From contig CAMBPQ010000012.1 of the NCBI GenBank assembly GCA_945869735.1, positions 1 through 64,000 of the forward strand: a stretch of DNA of 64,000 bases, read 5' to 3'. This DNA is from Planctomicrobium piriforme (lineage in GTDB: Bacteria > Planctomycetota > Planctomycetia > Pirellulales > UBA1268). The notes under the pieces were generated by a model. It did not search any database. It was not told the DNA's origin and saw only the letters and a list, made by a program, of their open reading frames with translations. This document shows, piece after piece, positions 54,593-63,589 of the stretch (positions are counted from its first letter, which is position 1; the number at the start of each line of letters is the position of its first letter). Made by a program: the position numbers and the translations under genes.

Positions 54593-56785
54593 ATGGCCGG
54601 CTCTTTCGGAATCTTTCGCCAGTACGAGAAGACCGCCTTGGCCGGTCTCGCGATCATGGCGATGCTTGCTTTTTTCGTGCTGCCCCCGATTCTGCAGATG
54701 GGCGCAGGGGCCGGCGGCTCCGACCCGCTGGTGGTCGCCTGGACGGGGGGCGGTCTCCGCGAAAGCGGCCTCCAGAGGGCCGTCATCATGCGGAAGGTGA
54801 TGAATCAGTTCCTCGTCGAGACGATGGCGGCGGCCGGCCAGGATCCGTCGCGGATGAGGCTCACCGACGATGAAAAGGACGTCGTCGACACACTTCTCCT
54901 CGCGAAGGAGGCTGAGGCGAATGGGATCGTGGTGAGCAACACCGCGATCAATCAGTTCCTCTCCGAGTGGACCAACGACCTCGTTCGGCCGGACCAGTTT
55001 GACGAGATTGTGTCGCGGATCGGCGGCCGCATGGGAATCTTGCAGCAGGACGTTTTCGAGGCCCTGCGAACTGTGCTGATGGCCCGGCGGATGGAGACGC
55101 TGCTCCTCGGAGGCGTCGGGTTCGAAGGCACCACGCCGGGCATGCGGTGGGACTACTACCGTCGTCTTGAGCAGGGGGCAACGATCGAGGCGGTGCCGGT
55201 GGTGGTGGAGACGTTCATCGACAAGCTCCCCGAGCCGTCGGAAGCCACGCTGCGATCCTTCTACGACTCGTACAAAGACGATCTCCCTGCGGCCCGTAGC
55301 GCCGAGCCGGGATTCCGGCAGCCGCATCGGGTGAGGTACGAGTTCCTCGTCGCCAAGGCGGGTGTGTTTCGCGACGAGGAGGAGAAGAAGATCACCGCCG
55401 AGCAGATCAAGGCCTTCTATGAGGATCGCAAGGCAGCCCTCTACAAGGTTAAGTCGGCCGATGCCGCGGCGAAAAAACCAGCCGCTGAGGCGGCCGTGAA
55501 GGGAGAGGGTGAGTCCAAGAGCGAGGCCGCAAAACCGGCCGCTGAAGACAAAGCCGAACCCGTCGACAAAGCCGAGCCGGCCAAAAAATCCGAACCTGCG
55601 CAGGATGAGAAGTCGGGCGACAAACCAGCCGCGAAGGCGGACGGTGCCTCGCTGCGCCTCGGTGCGATGCGGCAGGTGGCGTTCCGGCAGCCGGCTGCAG
55701 AGGGAGCCAAGGCGGATGAAAAGCCTGCAGAGAAACCTGCAGAGAAACCGGCAGACGCCCCGGCCTCCGCCGGCGATGCCGCCGTGAAGCCTGACGAGCA
55801 AAAGCCCGCCGCGGCCGAGTTCGAGCCGCTCGATAAGGTGGAGGACGACATCCGCAAACGGCTCACCGACGAGGCCGTCGAGAAGCGGATCACTGCGATC
55901 TTCGATGCCGCCAAGACCGACGTGGCCAAGTATGGAGAGTCGCTCGCCCTCTGGCAGGTTGCGGGCGACGGGGCTGGCCCCGCTCCCGTGGCACCCGACG
56001 TGAAGAAGATGGCCGAGGTTCAGGGCTTGGAAGGCGGCCGGTCCGACCTGATCAATGCCACACAGGCGTTTGCTGCGGGCGGCATCGGCGGAAGCTTCGA
56101 GTTTGCGCTCTCTCGCGAGTTTGGCATGCGGCAGCAGCGCTGGATCGACATGATCTTCGGCCCGGGCGCCCCGATGCTCCAGGCCGTCACGTCCCGCGAT
56201 GTCGAAGGAAACCGCTACACCTCGTGGAAGACGGAAGACCAGCCCGAGTTCACGCCGTCGTTTCAGTCGGCCCGCGAGGACGTGCTCCGTGCCTGGCGAA
56301 TCGTCGAGGCCCGTCCACTCGCGGGGAAGGCGGCAGAGGAGATCGCCGCAGAGGTCAAGGGCGAGAAGACGCTCGAAGAAGTAGCCAAGGCTCGCGGTTC
56401 GCTCGAGGTGGAGAAGGTCGGCCCGTTCACTTGGATGACGCGGGGCACCGCCCCGTTCGGGTCGGCGCCCGTGCTCTCGCAACCCGACGGCCTCGCGATG
56501 CCGGGCGAGGAGATCATGCGGACGGTATTCGCGCTCGATCCCGGCCGAACGGCGGTCGCCTTCAACGAGCCGAAGACGGTCTGCTATGCCATCCGCCTCG
56601 CGGGTCTCGAGCCCGAGCAGGCCCAACTCGAGGAGCGTTTCCTGGCCGCCTCGCAGGATCCGCGTCGGCTCGCGGTGGTCGCGGAAGACGACACCCGCGA
56701 GGTCTATGACCGCTGGATGAAGTCGATTGAGGAGAGACACGCCGTCTCCTGGAAACGCGAGCCCCGCGGCCCCGAGTTGCGGTAG
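54593..56785 (+). CDS. SurA/PpiD-like membrane-anchored chaperone
   Basis: 730 residues. A membrane anchor (LAGLAIMAMLAFFVLPPIL) is at about 16-34, followed by a SurA-N/PpiD-like helical region (about 60-210) and a Lys/Ala/Glu/Pro-rich linker (about 290-410) with repeated KPAEKPAEKPA-type units. A C-terminal helical region contains LEEVAKARGSLEVEKVGPFT, resembling the end of PpiD proteins. A parvulin catalytic domain is not clear. Probably folds exported proteins. Confidence 0.7.
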   Translation: MAGSFGIFRQYEKTALAGLAIMAMLAFFVLPPILQMGAGAGGSDPLVVAWTGGGLRESGLQRAVIMRKVMNQFLVETMAAAGQDPSRMRLTDDEKDVVDTLLLAKEAEANGIVVSNTAINQFLSEWTNDLVRPDQFDEIVSRIGGRMGILQQDVFEALRTVLMARRMETLLLGGVGFEGTTPGMRWDYYRRLEQGATIEAVPVVVETFIDKLPEPSEATLRSFYDSYKDDLPAARSAEPGFRQPHRVRYEFLVAKAGVFRDEEEKKITAEQIKAFYEDRKAALYKVKSADAAAKKPAAEAAVKGEGESKSEAAKPAAEDKAEPVDKAEPAKKSEPAQDEKSGDKPAAKADGASLRLGAMRQVAFRQPAAEGAKADEKPAEKPAEKPADAPASAGDAAVKPDEQKPAAAEFEPLDKVEDDIRKRLTDEAVEKRITAIFDAAKTDVAKYGESLALWQVAGDGAGPAPVAPDVKKMAEVQGLEGGRSDLINATQAFAAGGIGGSFEFALSREFGMRQQRWIDMIFGPGAPMLQAVTSRDVEGNRYTSWKTEDQPEFTPSFQSAREDVLRAWRIVEARPLAGKAAEEIAAEVKGEKTLEEVAKARGSLEVEKVGPFTWMTRGTAPFGSAPVLSQPDGLAMPGEEIMRTVFALDPGRTAVAFNEPKTVCYAIRLAGLEPEQAQLEERFLAASQDPRRLAVVAEDDTREVYDRWMKSIEERHAVSWKREPRGPELR

Positions 56786-56841
56786 GTCGGGCGAAGGCAC
56801 GCGCGACGCTCCGTGCCTCGAGGCTGCCCGTCTACCCTGCG

Positions 56842-57180
56842 CTCGCGCTTGGGGCTTCCTGAAACGGGAGCAGCCGTAACGCTCACGCCGTTGCGCTTGC
56901 TGACGGAAGCGCGTTGCACGGACGATCGAACCGTCTCCCGATCGTGAGGAGCCGGGGGAGGCACGCGCAGACGCCGGGGAATCTTTGCGACTCACGAGCG
57001 ACGCCCCGTCGGCCACGCGGGCATCCTGTAGCAAAATCCCCCGGCGGCGAGCATGTCACCGCCGGCGAACCAATGCGTCGCCGCATCGATGCGACCCGTA
57101 TTCCCCGCGCTCGCGCTTGGGGCTTCCTGACAACCCGGCGGCGAGCATGTCACCGCCGGCGGATCCCCGGCGGTCACGAG
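56842..57180 (+). repeat. Family B intergenic repeat (copy B5)
   Basis: It contains a right arm (CGCTCGCGCTTGGGGCTTCC), the CGATCGTGAGGAGCCGGGGG, GCGCAGACGCCGGGGAATC, CGGCCACGCGGGCATCCTG and GGCGGCGAGCATGTCACCGC modules, and a second full right arm at 57100-57130, followed by a partial module duplication up to about 57170. The 412 bp between convergent genes contain nothing else. Confidence 0.82.
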
Positions 57181-57197
57181 CGACGGCTTTCGTGCGG

Positions 57198-59081
57198 TCA
57201 GCGGCGTGGCTTGAGCACGACGGTTGCGAGGGGCGGGAGGGTGAGCGTGACCGAGAAGTCGCGACCGTGGTGTGGGTGCGGCTGTGCCTCGAGTGCGCCC
57301 GCGTTGCCGAGATTGCCGCCGCCATACCACGCCGAATCGCTGTTGAAGACCTCGTCGTAGATGCCGCCGTGGGGGACTCCCAGACGGTAGCCCTCGCGGG
57401 GCACTGGCGTGAAGTTGGAACAGGAGATCACGAAGTCGTCCGGGTTCTTCGCCTTGCGAATGAAGGAGAGGACGCTGTCTTGCCAGTTGTGGCAGTCGAT
57501 CCACTCGAAGCCACGGCCGTCGAAGTCGAGTTCATGGAGCGACCGCTCGCGGCGAACAAGTGCATTGAGGTCGGCGATGGACCGGGCGAGGCCCTTGTGC
57601 TTCTCCCATTGGACGAGGTGCCATTGCAGGCTCGTGTCGAAGTCCCACTCGGACCACTGCCCGAACTCGCATCCCATGAAGAGCAGTTTCTTGCCGGGGT
57701 GGCACCACATGTAGGCGTACAGGAGGCGGAGGTTGGCGAACTTTTGCCAGTCATCGCCCGGCATCTGACCGATCATCGAGCCCTTGCCGTGGACGACTTC
57801 GTCGTGCGAGAACGGCAGGACGAAGTTTTCATGGAAGGCGTAGATGAGGCTGAAGGTGAGTTCGTCGTGGTGGTATTTGCGGTGCACGGGCTCGTGCCGC
57901 ATGTACCGCAGCGTGTCGTTCATCCAGCCCATGTTCCACTTCAGGCTGAAGCCGAGGCCGCCGAGATACGTGGGCCGCGAGACGCCGGGCCAGGCGGTCG
58001 ATTCTTCGGCAATCGTCAGCGTGCCCGGAAACCGCTCGTGGACCTGGACATTGAACTGCTTGAGGAACTCGATTGCCTCGAGGTTTTCGCGACCCCCGAA
58101 GCAGTTGGGCTCCCACTCCCCCTCCTTGCGGCTGTAGTCGAGGTAGAGCATGGAGGCCACGGCATCGACCCTGAGGCCATCGACGTGGTAATAATCGAGC
58201 CAGAACAGTGCGCTCGAGATCAGGTAGTTGGCGACCTCGTTTCGGCCGTAGTTGAAGATCAGCGTGCCCCAGTCGGGGTGTTCACTCTTGCGCGGATCAG
58301 CGTGCTCGTAGAGCGCCGTGCCATCGAAGCGACGCAGTCCATGCGCGTCTTTGGGGAAGTGGGCCGGGACCCAGTCGATGATCACGCCGACGCCGGCACG
58401 GTGCAGGGCGTCGATCAACGACATCAACGCCTGGGGCGGGCCGAATCGACTGGTGGCGGCGAACAGGCCGATCGTCTGGTAGCCCCAACTGGCGGAGAGC
58501 GGATGTTCGGTGGGGGGTAGGAACTCGACGTGCGTGAACCCCATCTCGACCACATAGGGCACGAGTTCCCGCTCGAGGTCGGCGTAGCTGAGCCAGCGGT
58601 ACGGGTCGTCACCCGGCCGCCGCCAACTACCGAGATGAACCTCGTAGATGTTGAGCGGCGCGGACAGCGAATTGCTGGCGGCACGCCCGGCCATCCAGTC
58701 GCCGTCGCCCCACTCGTAGGCCCTGAGATCGACTACCTGAGAGGCCGTCCGCGGTGGCACCTCGGCCCCGAAGCCGTAGGGGTCGGTGCGGTCGCTTTGG
58801 CCGTCGGCGGTGTCAACGCGGTATTTATAGATCGTGCCGGCAGCGAGACCGGGGATGAACAACTCCCAGACGCCGGACGGAATCCGCTTGTGCATCCGGT
58901 GGGCCGCGCCCTCCCAGCCGTTGAAGTCGCCGACGACCGACACGCCCTCGGCGTTGGGGGCCCAGACGGCGAAGTTCACTCCCCGGACGCCGTCGTGCGT
59001 CTCGAGGTGCGCGCCAATTTTTTCGTAGCTACTCCAGTGCTGGCCCTCGCCGAGCAGATGAAGATCGTAGTCGGTGAGCAT
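57198..59081 (-). CDS. glgB: 1,4-alpha-glucan branching enzyme
   Basis: 627 residues. N-terminal CBM48 (VNFAVWAPNAEGVSVVGDFN), GH13 catalytic region with WVPAHFP, nucleophile Asp in VDGLRVDAVASMLYLDYSR, acid Glu in GTLTIAEESTAWPGVS, and PFSHDEVVHGKGS. The C-terminal beta domain ends LPPLATVVLKPRR. It makes alpha-1,6 branches in glycogen. Start at 59081 fits the family (MLTDYDLHLLGEG). No other glg gene is adjacent. Confidence 0.96.
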   Translation of the reverse strand: MLTDYDLHLLGEGQHWSSYEKIGAHLETHDGVRGVNFAVWAPNAEGVSVVGDFNGWEGAAHRMHKRIPSGVWELFIPGLAAGTIYKYRVDTADGQSDRTDPYGFGAEVPPRTASQVVDLRAYEWGDGDWMAGRAASNSLSAPLNIYEVHLGSWRRPGDDPYRWLSYADLERELVPYVVEMGFTHVEFLPPTEHPLSASWGYQTIGLFAATSRFGPPQALMSLIDALHRAGVGVIIDWVPAHFPKDAHGLRRFDGTALYEHADPRKSEHPDWGTLIFNYGRNEVANYLISSALFWLDYYHVDGLRVDAVASMLYLDYSRKEGEWEPNCFGGRENLEAIEFLKQFNVQVHERFPGTLTIAEESTAWPGVSRPTYLGGLGFSLKWNMGWMNDTLRYMRHEPVHRKYHHDELTFSLIYAFHENFVLPFSHDEVVHGKGSMIGQMPGDDWQKFANLRLLYAYMWCHPGKKLLFMGCEFGQWSEWDFDTSLQWHLVQWEKHKGLARSIADLNALVRRERSLHELDFDGRGFEWIDCHNWQDSVLSFIRKAKNPDDFVISCSNFTPVPREGYRLGVPHGGIYDEVFNSDSAWYGGGNLGNAGALEAQPHPHHGRDFSVTLTLPPLATVVLKPRR

Positions 59082-59216
59082 GGGGCGGGGCCTGGCGGCA
59101 CGGGGGAAAACCGTACAATCGTGCCACACGGCAGGGCTTCACGCGACCGCCGGCGACTCAAACGACGGCGGGTTTGTTGTCGGTCGTGACGGATGCGACG
59201 GTGGAGGCCGGCGACG

Positions 59217-59864
59217 ATGGGCTACGAACGATTTGCTCCCGTGGATCGCGTAATCGACGTCTGCGGCACGTCGTTTACGTTTTGGCTTCCCCCGGACTTC
59301 GAAGCGCTCATCGATGTGGAGGCCTTCGAGCGGGACGAACGGATTCCCTATTGGGCCAATGTCTGGGAGTCGGCCGTCGTGCTCGCCGAGGATGTCGCCG
59401 CCATGGAGGGCTGTGGCCGCCGGTTTCTCGAACTCGGCTGCGGCCTGGCGTTGCCAGCCATGGTGGCCCAGCGGCGTGGCTTCCAGGCAGTGGCCAGCGA
59501 CTACGAGGAGGATGCTCTGGAGGGCGTCCGGTTTAACGCCGACCGGAATGGGGCCGAGGGCCTCCAAATGCTCCTGCTCGACTGGCGGTGCCTGCCCGAT
59601 GATGTCCCCACGTTCGATCTCGTCGTGGCGGCCGACGTGCTCTACGAAAAATACCATGCCGACGCGCTCGCCGGCGTGGTGGCTCGCGTGCTCGCCCCGC
59701 ACGGCGTGGCGCTCGTCGCCGATCCCGGTCGCGCCCGGGCGGTGAACTTCGAGCCGGCCATCCGCGCGGCGGGCCTGGGTGTGGTGAAGCAGCAGCCTCG
59801 CCGGCCCCGGGGCGTCGCGACCGGCCCCGAGATCGACATCTACCGCGTCACCCATCCTGCGTGA
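59217..59864 (+). CDS. SAM-dependent methyltransferase (METTL21-like)
   Basis: 215 residues. PYWANVWESAVVLAEDV, FLELGCGLALPAMVAQRRG (motif I), VASDYEEDALEGVRFNA and FDLVVAADVLYEKYH match the lysine-methyltransferase-like family 16. Substrate unknown, possibly a protein lysine. The GGAGG nine bases before the ATG at 59217 supports the start. Divergent from glgB. Confidence 0.84.
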   Translation: MGYERFAPVDRVIDVCGTSFTFWLPPDFEALIDVEAFERDERIPYWANVWESAVVLAEDVAAMEGCGRRFLELGCGLALPAMVAQRRGFQAVASDYEEDALEGVRFNADRNGAEGLQMLLLDWRCLPDDVPTFDLVVAADVLYEKYHADALAGVVARVLAPHGVALVADPGRARAVNFEPAIRAAGLGVVKQQPRRPRGVATGPEIDIYRVTHPA

Positions 59865-59874
59865 CGCGCTACAC

Positions 59875-60115
59875 CTCCGGGAGGATGCACCCGCATCCTC
59901 CCGTCAGGCATCCTCCCGATCGTGAGGAGCCGGGGGTGGCACGCGCAGACGCTGGGGAATCTTTGCGACTCACGAGCGATGCCCAGTCGGCCAAGCGGGC
60001 ATCCTGGAGCAACATCCCTCGGCGCCGAGCATGTCACTGCCGGCGAACCAATCCGGTGCCGTATCGATGCGACCCATATTCCCCGCGCTCGCGCTTGGGG
60101 CTTCTTGACGGCAGG
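59875..60115 (+). repeat. Family B intergenic repeat (copy B6)
   Basis: It contains CCCGATCGTGAGGAGCCGGG, GCGCAGACGCTGGGGAATC, CAGTCGGCCAAGCGGGCATC, GCCGAGCATGTCACTGCCGG and a terminal right arm (CCGCGCTCGCGCTTGGGGCT). A small hairpin GGAGGATGC/GCATCCTCC precedes it at 59880-59899. It fills the 314-bp gap between two convergent genes. Confidence 0.82.
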
Positions 60116-60178
60116 CACCGTCCCCCGCGGCCCCGGGTGAGGATTCACCCGAGGGCTGCGGGACGAACGGATGAGCGG

Positions 60179-60925
60179 CTACGCGACGAGCCTCATGGCG
60201 GGCTGCTCGCCCGTGATACCGATCACGAACTCCTCGAAGATCTTCACGTCGAGTGCCGAAGCGTTCTCGGCCTCGGGGTGGAACTGCACGCCGAGGGCTG
60301 TCCAGTTTTCGACGGCACTCTCAATCGCCTCGATGACGCCGTCCGGGGCGCGGGCGGTCACGCGGAAACTCGCGGCCACGTCGTCGATTGCCATGTGATG
60401 CATGCTGTTGACCCGGATCTCACCGTCGCCGTAGACGCGTTCCATTGCCGAGCCCGGCTCCACGACGAGGGCATGCCGGTGGGCGAGGTCAGTCGGGTCC
60501 TTGTGTGGGATCGCCTTCGGCAGGTCCTCGGGGATGTGCAGGAAGAGGGTGCCGCCCTCTGTGACGTTGAGCAGTTGCATACCGCTGCCGATCGCGAGCA
60601 CCGGCATGTGACGGGCGCAGATGTGCTTGGCGAGCAGACGGTCGAAATCCTCGCGACGGGTGTCCATCGGGCGGACGGACGGATGGGGCATGTAGCCGTC
60701 GCGACGGGGGTCGAGGTCGGCTCCACCCACCATCACGACGCCGTCGAGCAGGTCGAGCAGGCGGACGACGTCGTCCTCATCGCCCAAGGGGGGGAGGATC
60801 ACCGGGATGCCGCCCGAGGCGGTGATGCCGTCGTAGTAGCCGGCGGCGACGAACGATAGGGCGGCGTGCTCCTTGCGGGTGGAGCGATAGTCGGTGTTGA
60901 TGCCGATGAGGGGTTTGGCTGCCAT
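60179..60925 (-). CDS. Class I amidotransferase-like (peptidase C26) protein, Cys replaced by Ser
   Basis: 248 residues resembling gamma-glutamyl-GABA hydrolases (PuuD). GVVMVGGADLDPRRDGY and the His-Glu of GVQFHPEAENA are kept. The nucleophile elbow, usually GICRGxQ, reads LAIGSGMQLLNV, so the catalytic Cys is Ser (codon AGC on the minus strand). Either it uses Ser, or it has lost hydrolase activity and binds a ligand. Start at 60925; no partner gene is obvious. Confidence 0.82.
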   Translation of the reverse strand: MAAKPLIGINTDYRSTRKEHAALSFVAAGYYDGITASGGIPVILPPLGDEDDVVRLLDLLDGVVMVGGADLDPRRDGYMPHPSVRPMDTRREDFDRLLAKHICARHMPVLAIGSGMQLLNVTEGGTLFLHIPEDLPKAIPHKDPTDLAHRHALVVEPGSAMERVYGDGEIRVNSMHHMAIDDVAASFRVTARAPDGVIEAIESAVENWTALGVQFHPEAENASALDVKIFEEFVIGITGEQPAMRLVA

Positions 60926-61297
60926 GGAAACGAGATCCTCCGTGAGGGTTCAGCCGGCTTCCCTGCCGGCACGGGGGCGAAGGTATCGGTCGCAAGGGCA
61001 GCCGCAAGGATTTTTCTGATTTTGTGGTGCGGGCAGGGGTGCCACCACAAGATCAAGTGCTAGCACCGGTAGTGCTAGCATCGGAGGGCGGCCGGAAGAC
61101 GGGGCTGGGCAGGTTTTTCGGGCGTGCCCGGTTTCGTGTTGGCAAGGGAATGCCCCTGCCATGTCGCCGGACGTTCGCTACGGCCTTCCGGGCCTCCACT
61201 CACTGCGTGCCTGGCCGTGCTCCGCCATCCATGGCTCCGCTTGCCAGCAAGCCCGGCTCCACGGCAGGGGCATTCCTTTGTGCTCTTTGCTTGCGAT
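60926..61297. other. Structured intergenic region
   Basis: No gene was recognised in these 372 bp. It holds a hairpin TTGTGGTG/CACCACAA (61022-61029 and 61043-61050), a 10-bp perfect palindrome GTGCTAGCAC (61057-61066) with a second TGCTAGCA 15 bp on (61073-61080), and a widely spaced 14-bp inverted pair GGAATGCCCCTGCC (61147-61160) and GGCAGGGGCATTCC (61263-61276). These could be operator or mobile-element remnants. Confidence 0.6.
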
Positions 61298-62299
61298 CTA
61301 GGCGGCGATCCATGTGGCTCGTTTGAAGCTGCGGAACCACGTGAGCTGCCTTTTGGCGAGCTGGCGGGTTCGTTGCTGCGTGCGGCGGATGGCCTCGGTA
61401 CGGTCGATCCGACCTTCGATGAGGTCGATCGCTTCCGTGTAGCCGGCGGCCTGGCGAGCCGTTGGGCCGATACCGCCGGGGAGAGCGAGTGCGGCGTGGG
61501 TCTCCTCCACGAGCCCTCCGGCAAACATCCGTTCCACGCGACGGTCGATCCGGTCGTGGAGCGTGGCTCTTGGCAAGTCGACGATCAGGAGTCGCTCCTC
61601 GAAGAGCGGGTTTGGCTCGGAGTGGAGGGCCGACGACAGGGGCTGTCCGGTGGTCGTCGCCACTTCCAGCGCCCGGATGACCCGCCTCGCGTCCCGGGGG
61701 TGGATGCGGGTGGCAGATACGGGGTCGATCTCCGCGAGCCGGCGGTGCAGGGGCTCAGGGCCGCAGGTTTCGGCCTCCGCCGCGAGCCGACCGCGGAGGG
61801 CGGGATCGGCCGGCGGCAGCGACGCGAGGCCGTCGCGGAGGGCCCGGAGGTAGAGCGGCGTGCCGCCGACGAAGAGGATGCCGCGGCCGCGGGACCGGCA
61901 GTCAGCCACGGCGCGGGTCGCCCCCTCCAGCCACGTCGCCACGCTGTAGGGGGCCGCGGCGGCCGCTACGTCGACGAGGTGGTGGGGCACGAGCTGCCGC
62001 TGCTCCAGGGTGGGCTTGGCCGTGCCCACGTCGAGCCCGCGGTAGACGGCCATCGAATCGACGCTCACGATCTCAGCGGCGAGCCGGCGGGCCATTCGCA
62101 CCGCCAAAGCCGATTTTCCGGAGGCGGTGGGGCCCGATAGGAACCAGCAGTCTTCCCTGAGTGGCGGGGCGGGGTGGAACGAGCCTCCGCCAGGCCATGC
62201 TAGAGTTGAAGGCCCCGCGGTCGGCGGCCCGGAGCCCTCCGGCCGGCCGGTGGGGGAGTCATCGGGAGTCGTTGGAACTCGTGTCGGATTCTCGAACAT
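61298..62299 (-). CDS. miaA: tRNA dimethylallyltransferase
   Basis: 333 residues. P-loop LSGPTASGKSALAVRMARRL, VSVDSMAVYRGLDVGTAKPT, GGTPLYLRAL and the C-terminal TRQLAKRQLTWFR match MiaA, which adds the dimethylallyl group to A37 of tRNAs reading UNN codons. About 45 extra Pro/Gly-rich residues precede the usual start, but no closer start codon exists in frame. The start overlaps the divergent hisE start by 19 bp. Confidence 0.93.
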   Translation of the reverse strand: MFENPTRVPTTPDDSPTGRPEGSGPPTAGPSTLAWPGGGSFHPAPPLREDCWFLSGPTASGKSALAVRMARRLAAEIVSVDSMAVYRGLDVGTAKPTLEQRQLVPHHLVDVAAAAAPYSVATWLEGATRAVADCRSRGRGILFVGGTPLYLRALRDGLASLPPADPALRGRLAAEAETCGPEPLHRRLAEIDPVSATRIHPRDARRVIRALEVATTTGQPLSSALHSEPNPLFEERLLIVDLPRATLHDRIDRRVERMFAGGLVEETHAALALPGGIGPTARQAAGYTEAIDLIEGRIDRTEAIRRTQQRTRQLAKRQLTWFRSFKRATWIAA

Positions 62300-62649
62300 C
62301 GGCCCGCCGCTGTGGCGAAGTCCTGGAGACGCTGGAGGGCGTGATCGCCTCGCGGAAGCGCGACCCCTCCTCCCGATCCTACACCACCAAACTCCTGGCC
62401 GGCGGCCCCGAGGCCGCTGGCGCAAAGGTCACCGAAGAGGCCGCCGAGCTTGTCCAGGCCGCCCGCGGCGAGACCGACGACCGTGTTGTCTCCGAAGCGG
62501 CCGACCTCATCTATCACACGCTCGTGCTCCTGGCCTGCCGCAACGTGCCCCTCGCCAGGGTCGAGGACGAACTGGCCCGGCGGTTCGGCATGTCGGGGCT
62601 CGAGGAGAAGGCGGCACGGCAGGGCGGCGGACAAGGAGCTACGACATGA
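62281..62649 (+). CDS. hisE: Phosphoribosyl-ATP pyrophosphatase
   Basis: 122 residues from the GTG at 62281; an ATG at 62197 would add 28 residues and overlap miaA more. YTTKLLAGGPEAAGAKVTEE and ADLIYHTLVLLACRNVPL match the MazG-like HisE fold. It removes pyrophosphate in step two of histidine synthesis. It is separate from HisI and overlaps hisG by 4 bp (ATGA). Confidence 0.9.
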   Translation: MSDSRTSARRCGEVLETLEGVIASRKRDPSSRSYTTKLLAGGPEAAGAKVTEEAAELVQAARGETDDRVVSEAADLIYHTLVLLACRNVPLARVEDELARRFGMSGLEEKAARQGGGQGATT

Positions 62650-63515
62650 GCGAGGACGGCAAAGAACGGCTTCTACGGATTGGCATTCCCAGTAAGGGTC
62701 GGCTTTCGGAACTCGCGGCGCAGCTGCTGGCCGACGCGGGGCTCTCGTTTCGCCGCACGGAGCGGAGCCTCTTCGCCCGCTGCAAGGACATGCCCGTGGA
62801 GGTCACGTTCCTCCGCACCGACGACATCCCGGTGCTCACCGCCGAGGGGGCCATTGATCTGGGGATCACCGGCGCCGACCTCGTGGCGGAGAGTGGCGCC
62901 GAGGTGGTGCACCGGCTCGATCTTGGCGTAGGTACCTGTCGACTCGCGCTCTGCGTGCCCGACGATGCGACGGTCGACGACCCTCGCAAACTCGCGGGTC
63001 GCCGCGTGGCCACGAGCTTTCCGCGGATCACCCGCCGCTGGCTGGCTGACCGCGGCGTCGAGGCCCACTTCGTCGAACTCTCCGGAAGTGTCGAGGTGAT
63101 GATCGCCTTGGGCGTCGCCGACGCGATCGTCGACCTCGTCGAGACCGGCAGCACGCTCGCGGCCAACCGGCTCCACGTGCTCGACGAGATCGGCCGCTAC
63201 GAGACAGTGCTCGTGCAGCATCCGGGCCTCGCCGCCACCGCCCTCGCCGATCGGATCGTGCGGCGGCTGGAAGGGATCGTGATTGCCCGCAGTTGGACGC
63301 TCCTGGAATACAACGTGCCCCGCACCCGGTTGGCCGATGCCGAGAAGATCACGCCTGGGTTCAACTCCCCGACCGTGATGTCGCTCGAGGATCAGGCATG
63401 GTGTGCGGTCCGTGCCATGGTGAAGCTTGGCGACGTCCACGCCGTCATGGAGCGGCTGGAGGCGATCGGCGCCACCGCCGTGATCGAGACGCGGATCGGC
63501 AACTGTCGGCTGTAA
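62646..63515 (+). CDS. hisG: ATP phosphoribosyltransferase, long form
   Basis: 289 residues. LRIGIPSKGRLSELAAQLL, DLGITGADLVAESG, ATSFPRITRRWLADRGV and DAIVDLVETGSTLAANRLHV are the catalytic PRPP/ATP-binding motifs. The C-terminal about 75 residues (VIARSWTLLEYNVPR, GFNSPTVMSL) form the regulatory HisG-C domain, so it is the long form that does not need HisZ. First step of histidine synthesis; coupled to hisE. Confidence 0.95.
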   Translation: MSEDGKERLLRIGIPSKGRLSELAAQLLADAGLSFRRTERSLFARCKDMPVEVTFLRTDDIPVLTAEGAIDLGITGADLVAESGAEVVHRLDLGVGTCRLALCVPDDATVDDPRKLAGRRVATSFPRITRRWLADRGVEAHFVELSGSVEVMIALGVADAIVDLVETGSTLAANRLHVLDEIGRYETVLVQHPGLAATALADRIVRRLEGIVIARSWTLLEYNVPRTRLADAEKITPGFNSPTVMSLEDQAWCAVRAMVKLGDVHAVMERLEAIGATAVIETRIGNCRL

Positions 63516-63589
63516 GACGGGTCACGCGTGAGCCTGAGGCGTCTTTGCGGGGCACAGTTCCACGCCCCGGCCGTACCGCGGCCGCGATG

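Noticed and set aside
54521-57034. Open frame of 837 codons on the minus strand
   Set aside because: It is antisense to the SurA/PpiD-like gene, which has a membrane anchor and linker of normal composition; the minus frame also runs into a family B repeat.
61057-61080. Operator of a toxin-antitoxin module
   Set aside because: The palindromes look like ribbon-helix-helix operators, but no small antitoxin or toxin frame follows on either strand; kept only as a structured site.
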